Positions 1-7,689 of a DNA stretch of 64,000 bases are shown here, in pieces. Source of the stretch: Ensifer sp. BR816 (lineage in GTDB: Bacteria; Pseudomonadota; Alphaproteobacteria; Rhizobiales; Rhizobiaceae); the NCBI RefSeq assembly GCF_000378985.1, contig NZ_KB905371.1:186001-250000 (forward strand), written 5' to 3'. How positions within the stretch are numbered: the stretch's first letter is position 1; the number at the start of each line of letters is the position of its first letter. The translations under genes were made by a program, and so were the position numbers. Below the pieces are notes generated by a model. That model did no database searches, had not been told where the DNA came from, and saw nothing but the letters and a program-made list of their open reading frames with translations.

Positions 1-1277
1 CGTCGAACATAGCCGTTCTTCTCGCTGTTCGTCTTCACGGCCGGCTTCCTCTGCTGCTCCTGACGTTCCTTGATGTAGGCCAGGACATCACCGAGCCTTT
101 TGTTCTCGGTGATCGCTGCATGCGTCACCCGCTGGTTTTTGTCGAACACCTGGTAGGGCAGGGAATGCCCCTTCCAGCGCACATCCAGCCGGCCGTCCGC
201 ATAGGCATAGGTCTCGACATAGCGACCGACCAGCCCGCGCGTCACCTCGGTCTCCTCCAGCATGATCCGCTGGCGCTCGTAGGAGAACGTCAGTTGCGTG
301 CCGACATAACGCTGCTCACGTTTGCACAGGACGTCGCGCAGCCGATCCGGGGCAAGGTTCAGCGGCCGGTGCAGGTCGTCAGATCGGGCAGGGGGAATGG
401 CAAACTGGCGGTTATAGCGCTCCATGAACTGAGGCAGGAAAGCGTTGCCGTCGTCCATGCCGCAGATGCCCTCCAGACGCAGATCCTTGATCAAGCGGTC
501 CTGCAGCGTCCGGTTCATCCGTTCGACGCGACCCTTGGCCTGGCTCGAGTTTGCGCAAAGAATCTCGATGTTTAGCTCAGAAAGCGCGCGGCCGAACTGG
601 GTCATGCCCTGGCCACCCTTGGCATCCTTCTTCGCCACCCGGAACACCGAATGCTTGTCGGAATAGAAGGCGACCGGAGCACCATGCGCCTTCAGATAGA
701 GTTCCAGTGCCTCGAAATACGTGAACGCACTTTCCGATCGTACGAACCGCAGCTGCATCAGCTTGCCGGTCGCATCGTCGATGAACACCAGCAGCGAACA
801 TGGCGGCCCGCGATCCTCAAACCAACGATGCTCGGATCCGTCGATCTGCACCAGTTCGCCATAGGCCTCGCGCCGCAACCGCGGCTGATGAAAGGTCCGC
901 CGCTGCTTGCGCGACAGCCACAGGCCGGCCTCCGACATCCATTGGCGCAAGGTCTCGCGCGACACCGTCAGGCCGTCGCGCTCGGCGAGCTTCTCAGCGG
1001 CTAATGTCGGTCCGAAGTCCGCATAGCACTCGCGTAAGAGCGTCACGGCATAATCGCGCACGCCGTCACAAATCCGATTGTTCGATGGCCGGCCGATCGC
1101 CTTGTGCCGGATCGACGCCGCACCGCCAGCGCTGATCCGATCCAACAGACGACGCACCTGGCGGGTACTCAGGTCCAGCACATGTGCCGCCGACACCAAC
1201 GTCATACGCCCGGCGATCACCTTCGACAAAATCTCGATCCGCTGCAGGTCGCGCTCGCTCATCGCAATCAATCCCAT
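1..1277 (-). CDS. IS1202-group (ISNCY) DDE transposase, C-terminus beyond window
   Basis: Reading the minus strand from 1277 gives MGLIAMSERDLQRIEILSKV and then a helix-turn-helix with RQVRRLLDR, the usual N-terminus of IS1202-group transposases. An integrase-core domain follows, with candidate catalytic acidic residues in QIDGSEHRWFEDRG, in YSDKHSVF, and in AKGRVERMNRTLQDR. These transposases cut DNA and rejoin it to move the element. The frame is open to the window edge, so the last part of the protein lies outside. A start at 1262 (MSERDL) is equally possible. The element's outer end lies just upstream (about 1311-1357). The gene belongs to an insertion sequence flanking the recombinase operon and is unrelated to it. 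Confidence 0.85.
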   Translation of the reverse strand, partial: MGLIAMSERDLQRIEILSKVIAGRMTLVSAAHVLDLSTRQVRRLLDRISAGGAASIRHKAIGRPSNNRICDGVRDYAVTLLRECYADFGPTLAAEKLAERDGLTVSRETLRQWMSEAGLWLSRKQRRTFHQPRLRREAYGELVQIDGSEHRWFEDRGPPCSLLVFIDDATGKLMQLRFVRSESAFTYFEALELYLKAHGAPVAFYSDKHSVFRVAKKDAKGGQGMTQFGRALSELNIEILCANSSQAKGRVERMNRTLQDRLIKDLRLEGICGMDDGNAFLPQFMERYNRQFAIPPARSDDLHRPLNLAPDRLRDVLCKREQRYVGTQLTFSYERQRIMLEETEVTRGLVGRYVETYAYADGRLDVRWKGHSLPYQVFDKNQRVTHAAITENKRLGDVLAYIKERQEQQRKPAVKTNSEKNGYVR

Positions 1278-1310
1278 CCGCAATCTCCCAGGTCATCAAA
1301 ATCCGGGGAG

Positions 1311-1357
1311 AGTGACATTCCAACTTTGCAGGAACAGGACACTTTAACTTTGCGGCT
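1311..1357. repeat. Terminal region of the IS1202-group element
   Basis: Between the transposase start and the recombinase operon the sequence carries two copies of AACTTTGC (about 1322 and 1347) around GGAACAGGACA. Repeated subterminal motifs of this kind are typical of IS1202-group ends, where the transposase binds. The exact outer base (near 1341 or 1357) cannot be fixed because the other end is outside the window. Confidence 0.5.
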
Positions 1358-1371
1358 ACATCAAAAAATCG

Positions 1372-1387
1372 CATAATCTATCTTATG
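1372..1387. other. Candidate recombinase core site: CATAA-TCTATC-TTATG
   Basis: A short dyad (CATAA, 6-bp centre TCTATC, TTATG) lies between the IS end and the first recombinase gene. Tyrosine recombinases act on short inverted arms around a 6-8 bp crossover, so position and geometry fit an attachment site. Arms of five bases can occur by chance, and no second copy was found at the other side of the operon. Confidence 0.18.
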
Positions 1388-1398
1388 GAACACCCGAG

Positions 1399-1488
1399 CG
1401 GTTTTGTTCGTGTTGCTTTTTGATCCCAAACCGCCGGTTACATTGTTGTGGAATTCCTCGATAAACGGCGGTTTCCAGTGTTGCTTTT
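1399..1488. repeat. Direct repeat upstream of recombinase operon
   Basis: GTGTTGCTTTT occurs at 1410-1420 and again at 1478-1488. Each copy is preceded by a GCGGTTT element, so a unit of about 21-23 bp is repeated about 68 bp apart. Located between the putative core site and the first recombinase, the copies could be arm-type binding sites or operator repeats for the operon. Function is not shown by sequence alone. Confidence 0.35.
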
Positions 1489-1604
1489 CGGCATGGACAT
1501 CGCGTTTGCCTCGTGATGACCTTTCAGGCACTTTCCTCGTAAAAGTCATCTGGCTGATGCTTTCTCGCACTACATCGAAGTGCATCGAAGCCCAGCGAGA
1601 AAAC

Positions 1605-2809
1605 ATGCCAATTAATCTCGGTTCGAAATCGCTGCCGCCACCGGCGGCTGGTTGGATCAGCGTCAGTCCGTCCGGGATCCCTCGGTACTGGGCGACGATC
1701 TGGAGCGACGTGTTGAAAACGCCGCTGGAGCCGTCGACCCGCCGCAAGCATCTGTCGGCTCTGGATCGGTTCTATGACTCCGTACAGCGCCAGCGCGGCA
1801 GTGATTGCCTCGACCGGCTGATCGCCGAGGCCGACGCTGATGCACTTGAGGACTGCCTGGTCGGCTTTCTGGCGCAGCTCCGCAATGAAGCTGCGATCAA
1901 CCGATCCGACAACACTCCAACTTGGACAACTGCGGTCGAGTTCATCAAAGAGATGTTGCAGCAGGCCCAGAAAGGAGCTGGCCCTCGTACAAATGAGATC
2001 GCGGCGAAGATATTACGGCTCGAAACTTACTATGGCCAACTGGTGCCCAATTCGCCACGGCCGCCGCCTCCAATCCGGGCGCTTCCGCCGCTAGTCATCG
2101 AGGACCTGTACGAAATCTTCAGGCCAGATTCACCACGAAACCCGTTCAGGACTGAGACATTGCGCTGGCGCAACCTTTTGGTCTTCATGTTGCTGCTGCG
2201 CCTCGGGCTACGGCGTGGCGAAGGCGCGTTGCTGTATGCTTCATCATTTAAGGAGGACTTCGTGTCGCTCGCAACACCGTCCATTGGTTGGATGTCGAGG
2301 AAGTCGATGATCCGGACCCTCGGTATGAGCAACCTGGACTAAAGACAGAGACGTCGCGACGCCAGCTTCCGCTGCAACAGGAGATCGTTGACCTCGTCCG
2401 GTTCTACATCCGCAACTATCGTGGACGGGCAAATCACCCACATCTGTTGATCTCTCAAAAAGGCCTGCCACTTTCGCTACGATCCCTCAGCGAAATCTTT
2501 GAGGTGGCGACTAAGGCTCTGTCAGATGAGGCCAAAAAATCGTTAGAAAAGCAGGGACTTAAAGGCGTCTCTTGTCATGATCGCCATACATCCGCTGTGG
2601 TCAGGATGCGTCGATACCAGGACGCAGGCAATGATCTCGACAAAGCACAGGAGAAATTGCGGACGTTCTTCGGCTGGTCGAAGAAGTCGGATATGCCCCG
2701 GTTGTACGCTAAAGCCTACTTTGAAACAGCGCTCGCCGAAGTCTGGAACGAGAAGTTTGAAAACTTTGTCGATGCCCTGCGTCGCACGGTTCCGGAGGCC
2801 GGACAATGA
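1605..2809 (+). pseudogene. Tyrosine recombinase A of a three-recombinase operon, frameshifted
   Basis: The N-terminal half reads from MPINLGSKSLPPP (1605) to about 2256 and includes the first catalytic arginine in LRLGLRRGEGALL. The frame is then lost. The next frame continues the same domain with WLDVEEVDDPD, a KTETSRR hairpin (catalytic Lys region), HDRHTSAVV (second Arg) and FGWSKKSDMPRLYAK (Trp in the His/Trp position and the nucleophile Tyr), ending at 2809. Restoring one G near 2256 rejoins the frames. A TAA at 2249 in the second frame rules out earlier slippage. Rejoined length is about 400 residues, normal for the family. It overlaps the next gene by 4 bp (ATGA). The frameshift may be inactivation, a sequencing error or, less likely, recoding. 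The start is uncertain because a longer in-frame ORF begins at 1404. Confidence 0.75.
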
Positions 2810-4338
2810 GTGCCATTGCACGCAGTGTGAAGCCGGAGCTACTTGAAAAATTGGTGGAACTCTCTGCTGGGCTGCCACAACTTCCCCCGGTCATCAGATA
2901 CTACGATGACTTCGCGGACGAGATGGTGGCTATTCGCGACATCGGCGATTATGACCAGGTCGAACTTCGGTTGGATGGTGTTCGATGTCCTTTGGAATTC
3001 GTTCGGTTCGGTGCAGCTTCCGACGTGGTGAAGCGTGTTTTAGTCGATTGGCTTCACCAGTATGATCCGCATTCGGTGAAGTTGTGGTTCGACAGGCTCT
3101 GCAGTTACATCGTCCGCCGGGGCCTAGATTCCTTTGCATACCTAGTTGCTTCGCCCGCATATGACGCTCGCGCTCATTGGACCTCGTTCGTCTTGACTGA
3201 AGTGCAAGTGGACGAAGGCTCCGCGTTGAGGGCGTTGTTACGATCTTTGTGTCGATTGAATATCGGACATTGGGAGCCTTCCGCACTATCGGTTATTCGT
3301 GCATTGCCGAGTCCGAAAGTAGACAGGTATCGCGTCGTTCGCATCGGCGACTGCTTCCTGCCACTGGATCATCAAAGCCTGATCGTCGACCACATCGATG
3401 CGATGTGCGCGGCGCTTTCGAATGATCCGCAGTCGATTGATGACGAAGCGCTGCGGGACGTGTGCATCTTGGTCACGTCGTACCAATATGCCTTCCGTCC
3501 AGGTCAGATCGCGCGGATCGAGACGGCCGATGTCCGGCTGTACTCGACTGGTGCGGTGCATGTGGCGGTCACCCGGATCAAGCAGAAGGACAACCGCAAG
3601 CGCATTCGAGAAACCCGGCGGATCAAGCGAGAGTGGGGCCCGCTCTTCAATGAGTTCGTAAAGCGTCGGGACGCAGGAAGCGTCATGATAGAGGAGGGCG
3701 TGCCCCCTCGCCTCCTCTTCGGCCTCACGCCGTCCGGTGTTAGCCGGGTCATTCTTGAGCTTACGTCGGACTTGACGGGTGAGGCTTGGTCTCCAACCGA
3801 CCTGAGACATACGGCGGCACAACGTCTCGCGGACGGCGGCATCTCGCACGCTGGTCTCTCGGAGTTCATGGGACACTCCAGCGACCGTGTAGCCAACGTC
3901 TACTTCGACGCATCGCCACCGCAGGCCAAGCGCATCAACGACGCCCTTGCGATCCCGCCTATCTACAAGAACGTCGCCAAGATCGCGACGACGAAAACCA
4001 TCGACAAAGAAATGCTGCTGGGTCTTCCAGCCGAGAAGCAGATCGGCGGCGTGCCTCACGGGATTCCTATTGCCGGAATAGGCGGTTGCAACCTGGGTCA
4101 AAACCTCTGCATGAAGAACCCGGTGGTGGCTTGCTACACCTGCTCTCAGTTCATGCCGCTGAACGACCCAGAAATCCATCAGGAGGTGGTGGAGAGCCTT
4201 CGTCCGGTCGTGACGGAGTTTGCCGCTGCGTCCCGCAACAACCAGCAATCCCCTGCCTACGCTCAATTGAAGAGCACGCTCGACGCCGCACGGCGCATCG
4301 CCGAGGAACTGAAATCCGATGGTGAGGACGAAGTATGA
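2806..4338 (+). CDS. Tyrosine recombinase B with C-terminal cysteine cluster
   Basis: A 510-residue site-specific recombinase that would break and rejoin DNA through a phosphotyrosine link. The catalytic set is visible: Arg in AFRPGQIARIE (near residue 230), a basic KQKDNRKR hairpin, TDLRHTAAQRL (second Arg and His), FMGHSSDRV (His) and the Tyr in ANVYFDAS. After the catalytic domain there is an extra segment with GGCNLGQNLC and CYTCSQF, four cysteines that could bind zinc. This extension is absent from simple XerC/D recombinases but common in transposon-borne trios. The ATG overlaps the stop of recombinase A (ATGA), and its own stop overlaps recombinase C in the same way, which implies translational coupling. 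It is not obviously a relative of RitB/RitC at 24.6-26.5 kb. Confidence 0.85.
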   Translation: MSAIARSVKPELLEKLVELSAGLPQLPPVIRYYDDFADEMVAIRDIGDYDQVELRLDGVRCPLEFVRFGAASDVVKRVLVDWLHQYDPHSVKLWFDRLCSYIVRRGLDSFAYLVASPAYDARAHWTSFVLTEVQVDEGSALRALLRSLCRLNIGHWEPSALSVIRALPSPKVDRYRVVRIGDCFLPLDHQSLIVDHIDAMCAALSNDPQSIDDEALRDVCILVTSYQYAFRPGQIARIETADVRLYSTGAVHVAVTRIKQKDNRKRIRETRRIKREWGPLFNEFVKRRDAGSVMIEEGVPPRLLFGLTPSGVSRVILELTSDLTGEAWSPTDLRHTAAQRLADGGISHAGLSEFMGHSSDRVANVYFDASPPQAKRINDALAIPPIYKNVAKIATTKTIDKEMLLGLPAEKQIGGVPHGIPIAGIGGCNLGQNLCMKNPVVACYTCSQFMPLNDPEIHQEVVESLRPVVTEFAAASRNNQQSPAYAQLKSTLDAARRIAEELKSDGEDEV

Positions 4339-6695
4339 ACCCGTTCTATGCCGAATACATCGCCACGGCCAAGAGGCTGGCCGAAGAGCGCGGCCTAAGC
4401 TGGAATTTGGTCTTTGATAGTAATGGCAAGGTCAGCAAAGAGACAAGGTGGAACCTGACGGAGCTTAGAGGCGGGCTCTCCAAACCTGTTGCATGGTTGG
4501 GTCAGGTCGGGGTGGACACAGCACCCTTCCAGAAACTGAACGATATCAGAGTGGAAATGGGGCAAGGTCTCCTGGGGCCAAAGCCCATGTCTCCTCACTG
4601 GCTGGACTTCTTCCAGGCGGTATTGATCCACCAGCTTCTCCTCGGTCAGACGAAGCCTGGGAGCGCCGTTCAAGTGGGCGCGGGGATTCGACGACTGGCA
4701 CCTGCGGCAGAGGATACGCCTCCATGGGCGGTTACACCCGATCAAATCCAGCAGGCCTACAACGCCGTTCTGCGATCCTCGGAATCCGGCAAGCAGGCGC
4801 TCGACTTCGTCACCATGGTCAGGAACGTCATCGACAAACAGAAGCTCGCCGACATCCCTGCTCTGGCCCGTTTCTGCCAGCCCTATGCCAGCAAGGAAGC
4901 GTTGACGGCGCAACAGCGGGCCGATGCGGTCAAAAACCGCCAAAACGCCCACGGCGGCCGCAAGAGCCTTCGGCGCAGCCTGGCTGAACGGAAGTCAGCG
5001 TCGAAGCTTCCGGATGAAAAAGCATTCTGGGAGCTGGTGCGGATTGTGTTCACCGAGACGCCCCTATACTTCTCGGATGCTATCCGGTTTGCGGCGTTCA
5101 AGGTCCAGATCATCATGGGCTTCCGGATCGGAGAGGCCGCCCTCCTTCCATTGGACTGGAAGCGTTGGCGTGAGTACCTGGATGCCGACGGCCGACCGGC
5201 CGGAGAGCACGGTGGGTTCTCGCGCTCGCTGATAATCCGATACTTTGCGGAAAAGCAGGAAGAGGATGATCTGGCCGAGGGCTTGGCCCTGTACGAGAAC
5301 ATCCAGCACGTTCCGCCGATGTTCGAGGAGATTTTGGTCGAGACGCTCGACCACATCGCGACCATCACCGCCCCACTGCGCGACCGACTGAAACGACAGT
5401 CTGAAACGGGCCGCATCTTTCCCGAATATACCGAGGACGCGCTCGTTCCTGCCTGGGAGATGTACGTCCGCATGACAGGAAATGCGGTCATCTCGGACGC
5501 AGAGGTTCCTCCGCAACTGATCCGGCAATACCGCGAGAGCTACGACCCGCAGTACCTCGACACCATCCGGAACCTTCAACTGGACGGCAAGCCTGCTGGC
5601 TTGTCGCAGTTCTGGACTCACCCGGCTCAACGGGTCATTCCGATCCGAACATCGGCGGGTTTGATCGAGAACGGTCGAATTAACTGGCGATCCGCATTTG
5701 TCCGCGTCGGTGATGTTGAGGAACACATCAGAGAAAGTCGCGGCACAAAGCTGTCCGCCACCAAGCCAACAACGACAACCGACGGCACGGTGTTTTATCC
5801 CCACGACCTCCTGGTCCTTATGCCGATCAGAAACCTGATCGAGGGGCGCAACAACGGCCTTCTCGACACGACCATGTACTCTGCCATCGGAATTTTGGAC
5901 AAAGGGCCGCTGAACGGATCGTTGAGCGGCAAGGCAAGTGGCGAGACCCTGTTCCAGCGCTACGGTCAGACGGACGAGGACCGCGCGTTGACGCTGACCT
6001 CTCACTCCCTGCGGCACCTGCAGAACACCGAACTGTTCCGCCTCGGCGTCGCCGATACGATGATCACGAAAAAGTTCGGTCGGCGGAGCGTCCAGCAGAG
6101 TTATGAGTACGACCATCGAAGCCTTCACGAGGACGTCCAGCACATCGACGTCCCACCGGAAGCCGAGGATTCTCTCGGGGACAAGGCGCTTCAGGTCTAC
6201 AAGATGATCGCCGCCAACAAGGTACGCGGACCTATCGTTGACGAATTCCGGCGTGTTCAGCGGGAATACGGTGACGACGCTGCCTTCGACTATCTCAATG
6301 CCGAGGCCGACGGCCTCCACGTCACACCCTACGGGCTTTGCGTGAACAGCTTCACCAGCGATCCCTGCCCGAAACACCTCGAATGCTTTAACGGCTGCCT
6401 TCATCTTGCCCGGACCGACGTCGTCGAAGAGCACGATCATCTCGAAAAGATGCGCGACCGCTTCGCGAAGATCATCATCCAGTTGGAATCCGTTCCCGAG
6501 GGACGTCGATATGCTGGCTGGGCGAACCAGATCGCGCACGCCCGTATCCGCTACGAGAACATCGGCAAGGCGCTCGCGACGGAGCCCGGTGAACGCCCTT
6601 TCCCCGATGGCATGGACCTCTCCGTGACGCCTGAGCAGAAGTTCGGTAACACCATCATCGACACCATGAACCGTATGCGAGACCTCGATGATTGA
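4335..6695 (+). CDS. Large tyrosine recombinase C (Tn554 TnpB / GmtZ-like size)
   Basis: A 786-residue protein, about twice the usual recombinase length. The catalytic domain lies in the second half: Arg in IIMGFRIGEAALLPL (near residue 260), SHSLRHLQNTELF (HxxR, near residue 560), FGRRSVQQSYEYDH (Arg in place of the usual second His, then the nucleophile Tyr). The C-terminus has CVNSFTSDPCPKHLECFNGC, a spaced cysteine set suggesting a zinc finger, also seen in Tn554 TnpB-like and gamma-mobile-trio-type large recombinases. The first ~250 residues match no domain I recognise. ATGA overlap upstream and an 8-bp overlap downstream place it in the middle of a coupled operon. It probably acts with recombinases A and B in one synaptic complex (inference). 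Confidence 0.82.
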   Translation: MNPFYAEYIATAKRLAEERGLSWNLVFDSNGKVSKETRWNLTELRGGLSKPVAWLGQVGVDTAPFQKLNDIRVEMGQGLLGPKPMSPHWLDFFQAVLIHQLLLGQTKPGSAVQVGAGIRRLAPAAEDTPPWAVTPDQIQQAYNAVLRSSESGKQALDFVTMVRNVIDKQKLADIPALARFCQPYASKEALTAQQRADAVKNRQNAHGGRKSLRRSLAERKSASKLPDEKAFWELVRIVFTETPLYFSDAIRFAAFKVQIIMGFRIGEAALLPLDWKRWREYLDADGRPAGEHGGFSRSLIIRYFAEKQEEDDLAEGLALYENIQHVPPMFEEILVETLDHIATITAPLRDRLKRQSETGRIFPEYTEDALVPAWEMYVRMTGNAVISDAEVPPQLIRQYRESYDPQYLDTIRNLQLDGKPAGLSQFWTHPAQRVIPIRTSAGLIENGRINWRSAFVRVGDVEEHIRESRGTKLSATKPTTTTDGTVFYPHDLLVLMPIRNLIEGRNNGLLDTTMYSAIGILDKGPLNGSLSGKASGETLFQRYGQTDEDRALTLTSHSLRHLQNTELFRLGVADTMITKKFGRRSVQQSYEYDHRSLHEDVQHIDVPPEAEDSLGDKALQVYKMIAANKVRGPIVDEFRRVQREYGDDAAFDYLNAEADGLHVTPYGLCVNSFTSDPCPKHLECFNGCLHLARTDVVEEHDHLEKMRDRFAKIIIQLESVPEGRRYAGWANQIAHARIRYENIGKALATEPGERPFPDGMDLSVTPEQKFGNTIIDTMNRMRDLDD

Positions 6696-7140
6696 TAAGA
6701 ACGCCCATCTTGAGGAACTGCTAGAGGCGATGATCGCCGAGGACGAAACCATCACAGCCCGAGCCATCGTCCGGCGCAGCGGCGACGTCTTCAAGAACGC
6801 CACCGACATAACCCGGAACGTCGACCGACGCACCAAGTTCGAGACTGCCCAACGAAAGCAGGAGACTATAAGAACCTCCATCGGCCGTAGCAGCAATAAG
6901 TCTCGCGCAGAGTTGGACCGACTGGTTGAGGTGAAGAACGCCGAGATCGATGAGCTACAGGCCGACAGGCAGCTCGTAGTCGCCTCACATCGCATGATGA
7001 TCCTTGCTGTCGCCGAAATGGGTGGCTTCTCTAAATGGAAGCGCTTCTTCGAGGGCTACCAGGCGACCGTCGACAAGCTCGACAACATGGATGCCATTCC
7101 TTCCGGCGAAGTCGTCGCCCTCCCTCCGAGGAAATCCTGA
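6688..7140 (+). CDS. Small helical protein of the recombinase operon
   Basis: A 150-residue protein starting inside the end of recombinase C. The N-terminal ~60 residues are charged and helical. A segment around residues 60-110 (RAELDRLVEVKNAEIDELQA) has the heptad look of a coiled coil, followed by a short hydrophobic stretch (MMILAVAEMGGF). In Tn554 (TnpC) and in gamma-mobile-trio elements (GmtX) a small coiled-coil protein follows the recombinases and helps set direction or stability of the complex. This gene occupies the same place, but I see no sequence-level proof of homology. It ends at a TGATG shared with the next gene. Confidence 0.7.
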   Translation: MIDKNAHLEELLEAMIAEDETITARAIVRRSGDVFKNATDITRNVDRRTKFETAQRKQETIRTSIGRSSNKSRAELDRLVEVKNAEIDELQADRQLVVASHRMMILAVAEMGGFSKWKRFFEGYQATVDKLDNMDAIPSGEVVALPPRKS

Positions 7141-7550
7141 TGGCGCGAGGGACGGGCAAGAGCGGCGTCGAGGTCGCCCAGGAACATGTCGATGCCCTGG
7201 AATCTTATCTGGAGAACCTTGGCGACCAGCCGCTTCCTCGTTACGGCGGCGTCGAGCTGAACAAGAGTGCCATCGCCAAGGCCTGCGGCTTCGACCGGCA
7301 GGTGTTCCGCACCAATCCTCGCTGCGCCGAAATCCTCGGCAATGCTGACGACCGTGATCGCAAGGCCAACCTGACGCGCCTCGAACAGGCGGAAGCGGAC
7401 CGCGAACAGAAGGCCAAGGTCGATGGCAACCAGATGGCCTTGGAGGAAGAGAACCTTCGGCTGAAGGCGGAGAACGCCTCGCTGCGCCGCGACCTGGACC
7501 GCATGAAGCGATTGAGCGCGGTGATCGCCGAGACTGGGAGACTTCCATGA
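7140..7550 (+). CDS. Small HTH plus coiled-coil protein of the recombinase operon
   Basis: A 136-residue protein whose ATG overlaps the previous stop by one base (TGATG). The first half contains NKSAIAKACGFDRQVFRTNP, which looks like a small DNA-binding fold of the kind found in TnpC/DUF6262-like accessory proteins. The second half is a clear coiled coil (ANLTRLEQAEADREQKAK through RLKAENASLRRDLDRMKR). The in-frame upstream extension to 7035 lies in the body of the preceding gene and is not needed. It probably binds DNA as a dimer and assists the recombinases (inference). About 110-140 bp separate it from the helicase gene. Confidence 0.75.
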   Translation: MARGTGKSGVEVAQEHVDALESYLENLGDQPLPRYGGVELNKSAIAKACGFDRQVFRTNPRCAEILGNADDRDRKANLTRLEQAEADREQKAKVDGNQMALEEENLRLKAENASLRRDLDRMKRLSAVIAETGRLP

Positions 7551-7689
7551 TTGGGTGTTTGAAGTCTGGTCCTCGGAGCCGCGCCGTCGTGGCCCCGACA
7601 GGCCGTGGGAGCTGGATCGCAGTGAATGAGGCACAGGGACCCGCGACGGCACGTCGTGGGTGGCCGCAGTGAACGGAGAGCCAGAGCCC

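Noticed and set aside
5064..6995. 643-codon open frame on the minus strand
   Set aside because: It is antisense to recombinase C and the following gene, has no recognisable motif, and the plus-strand protein shows full catalytic motifs. It is a high-GC shadow.
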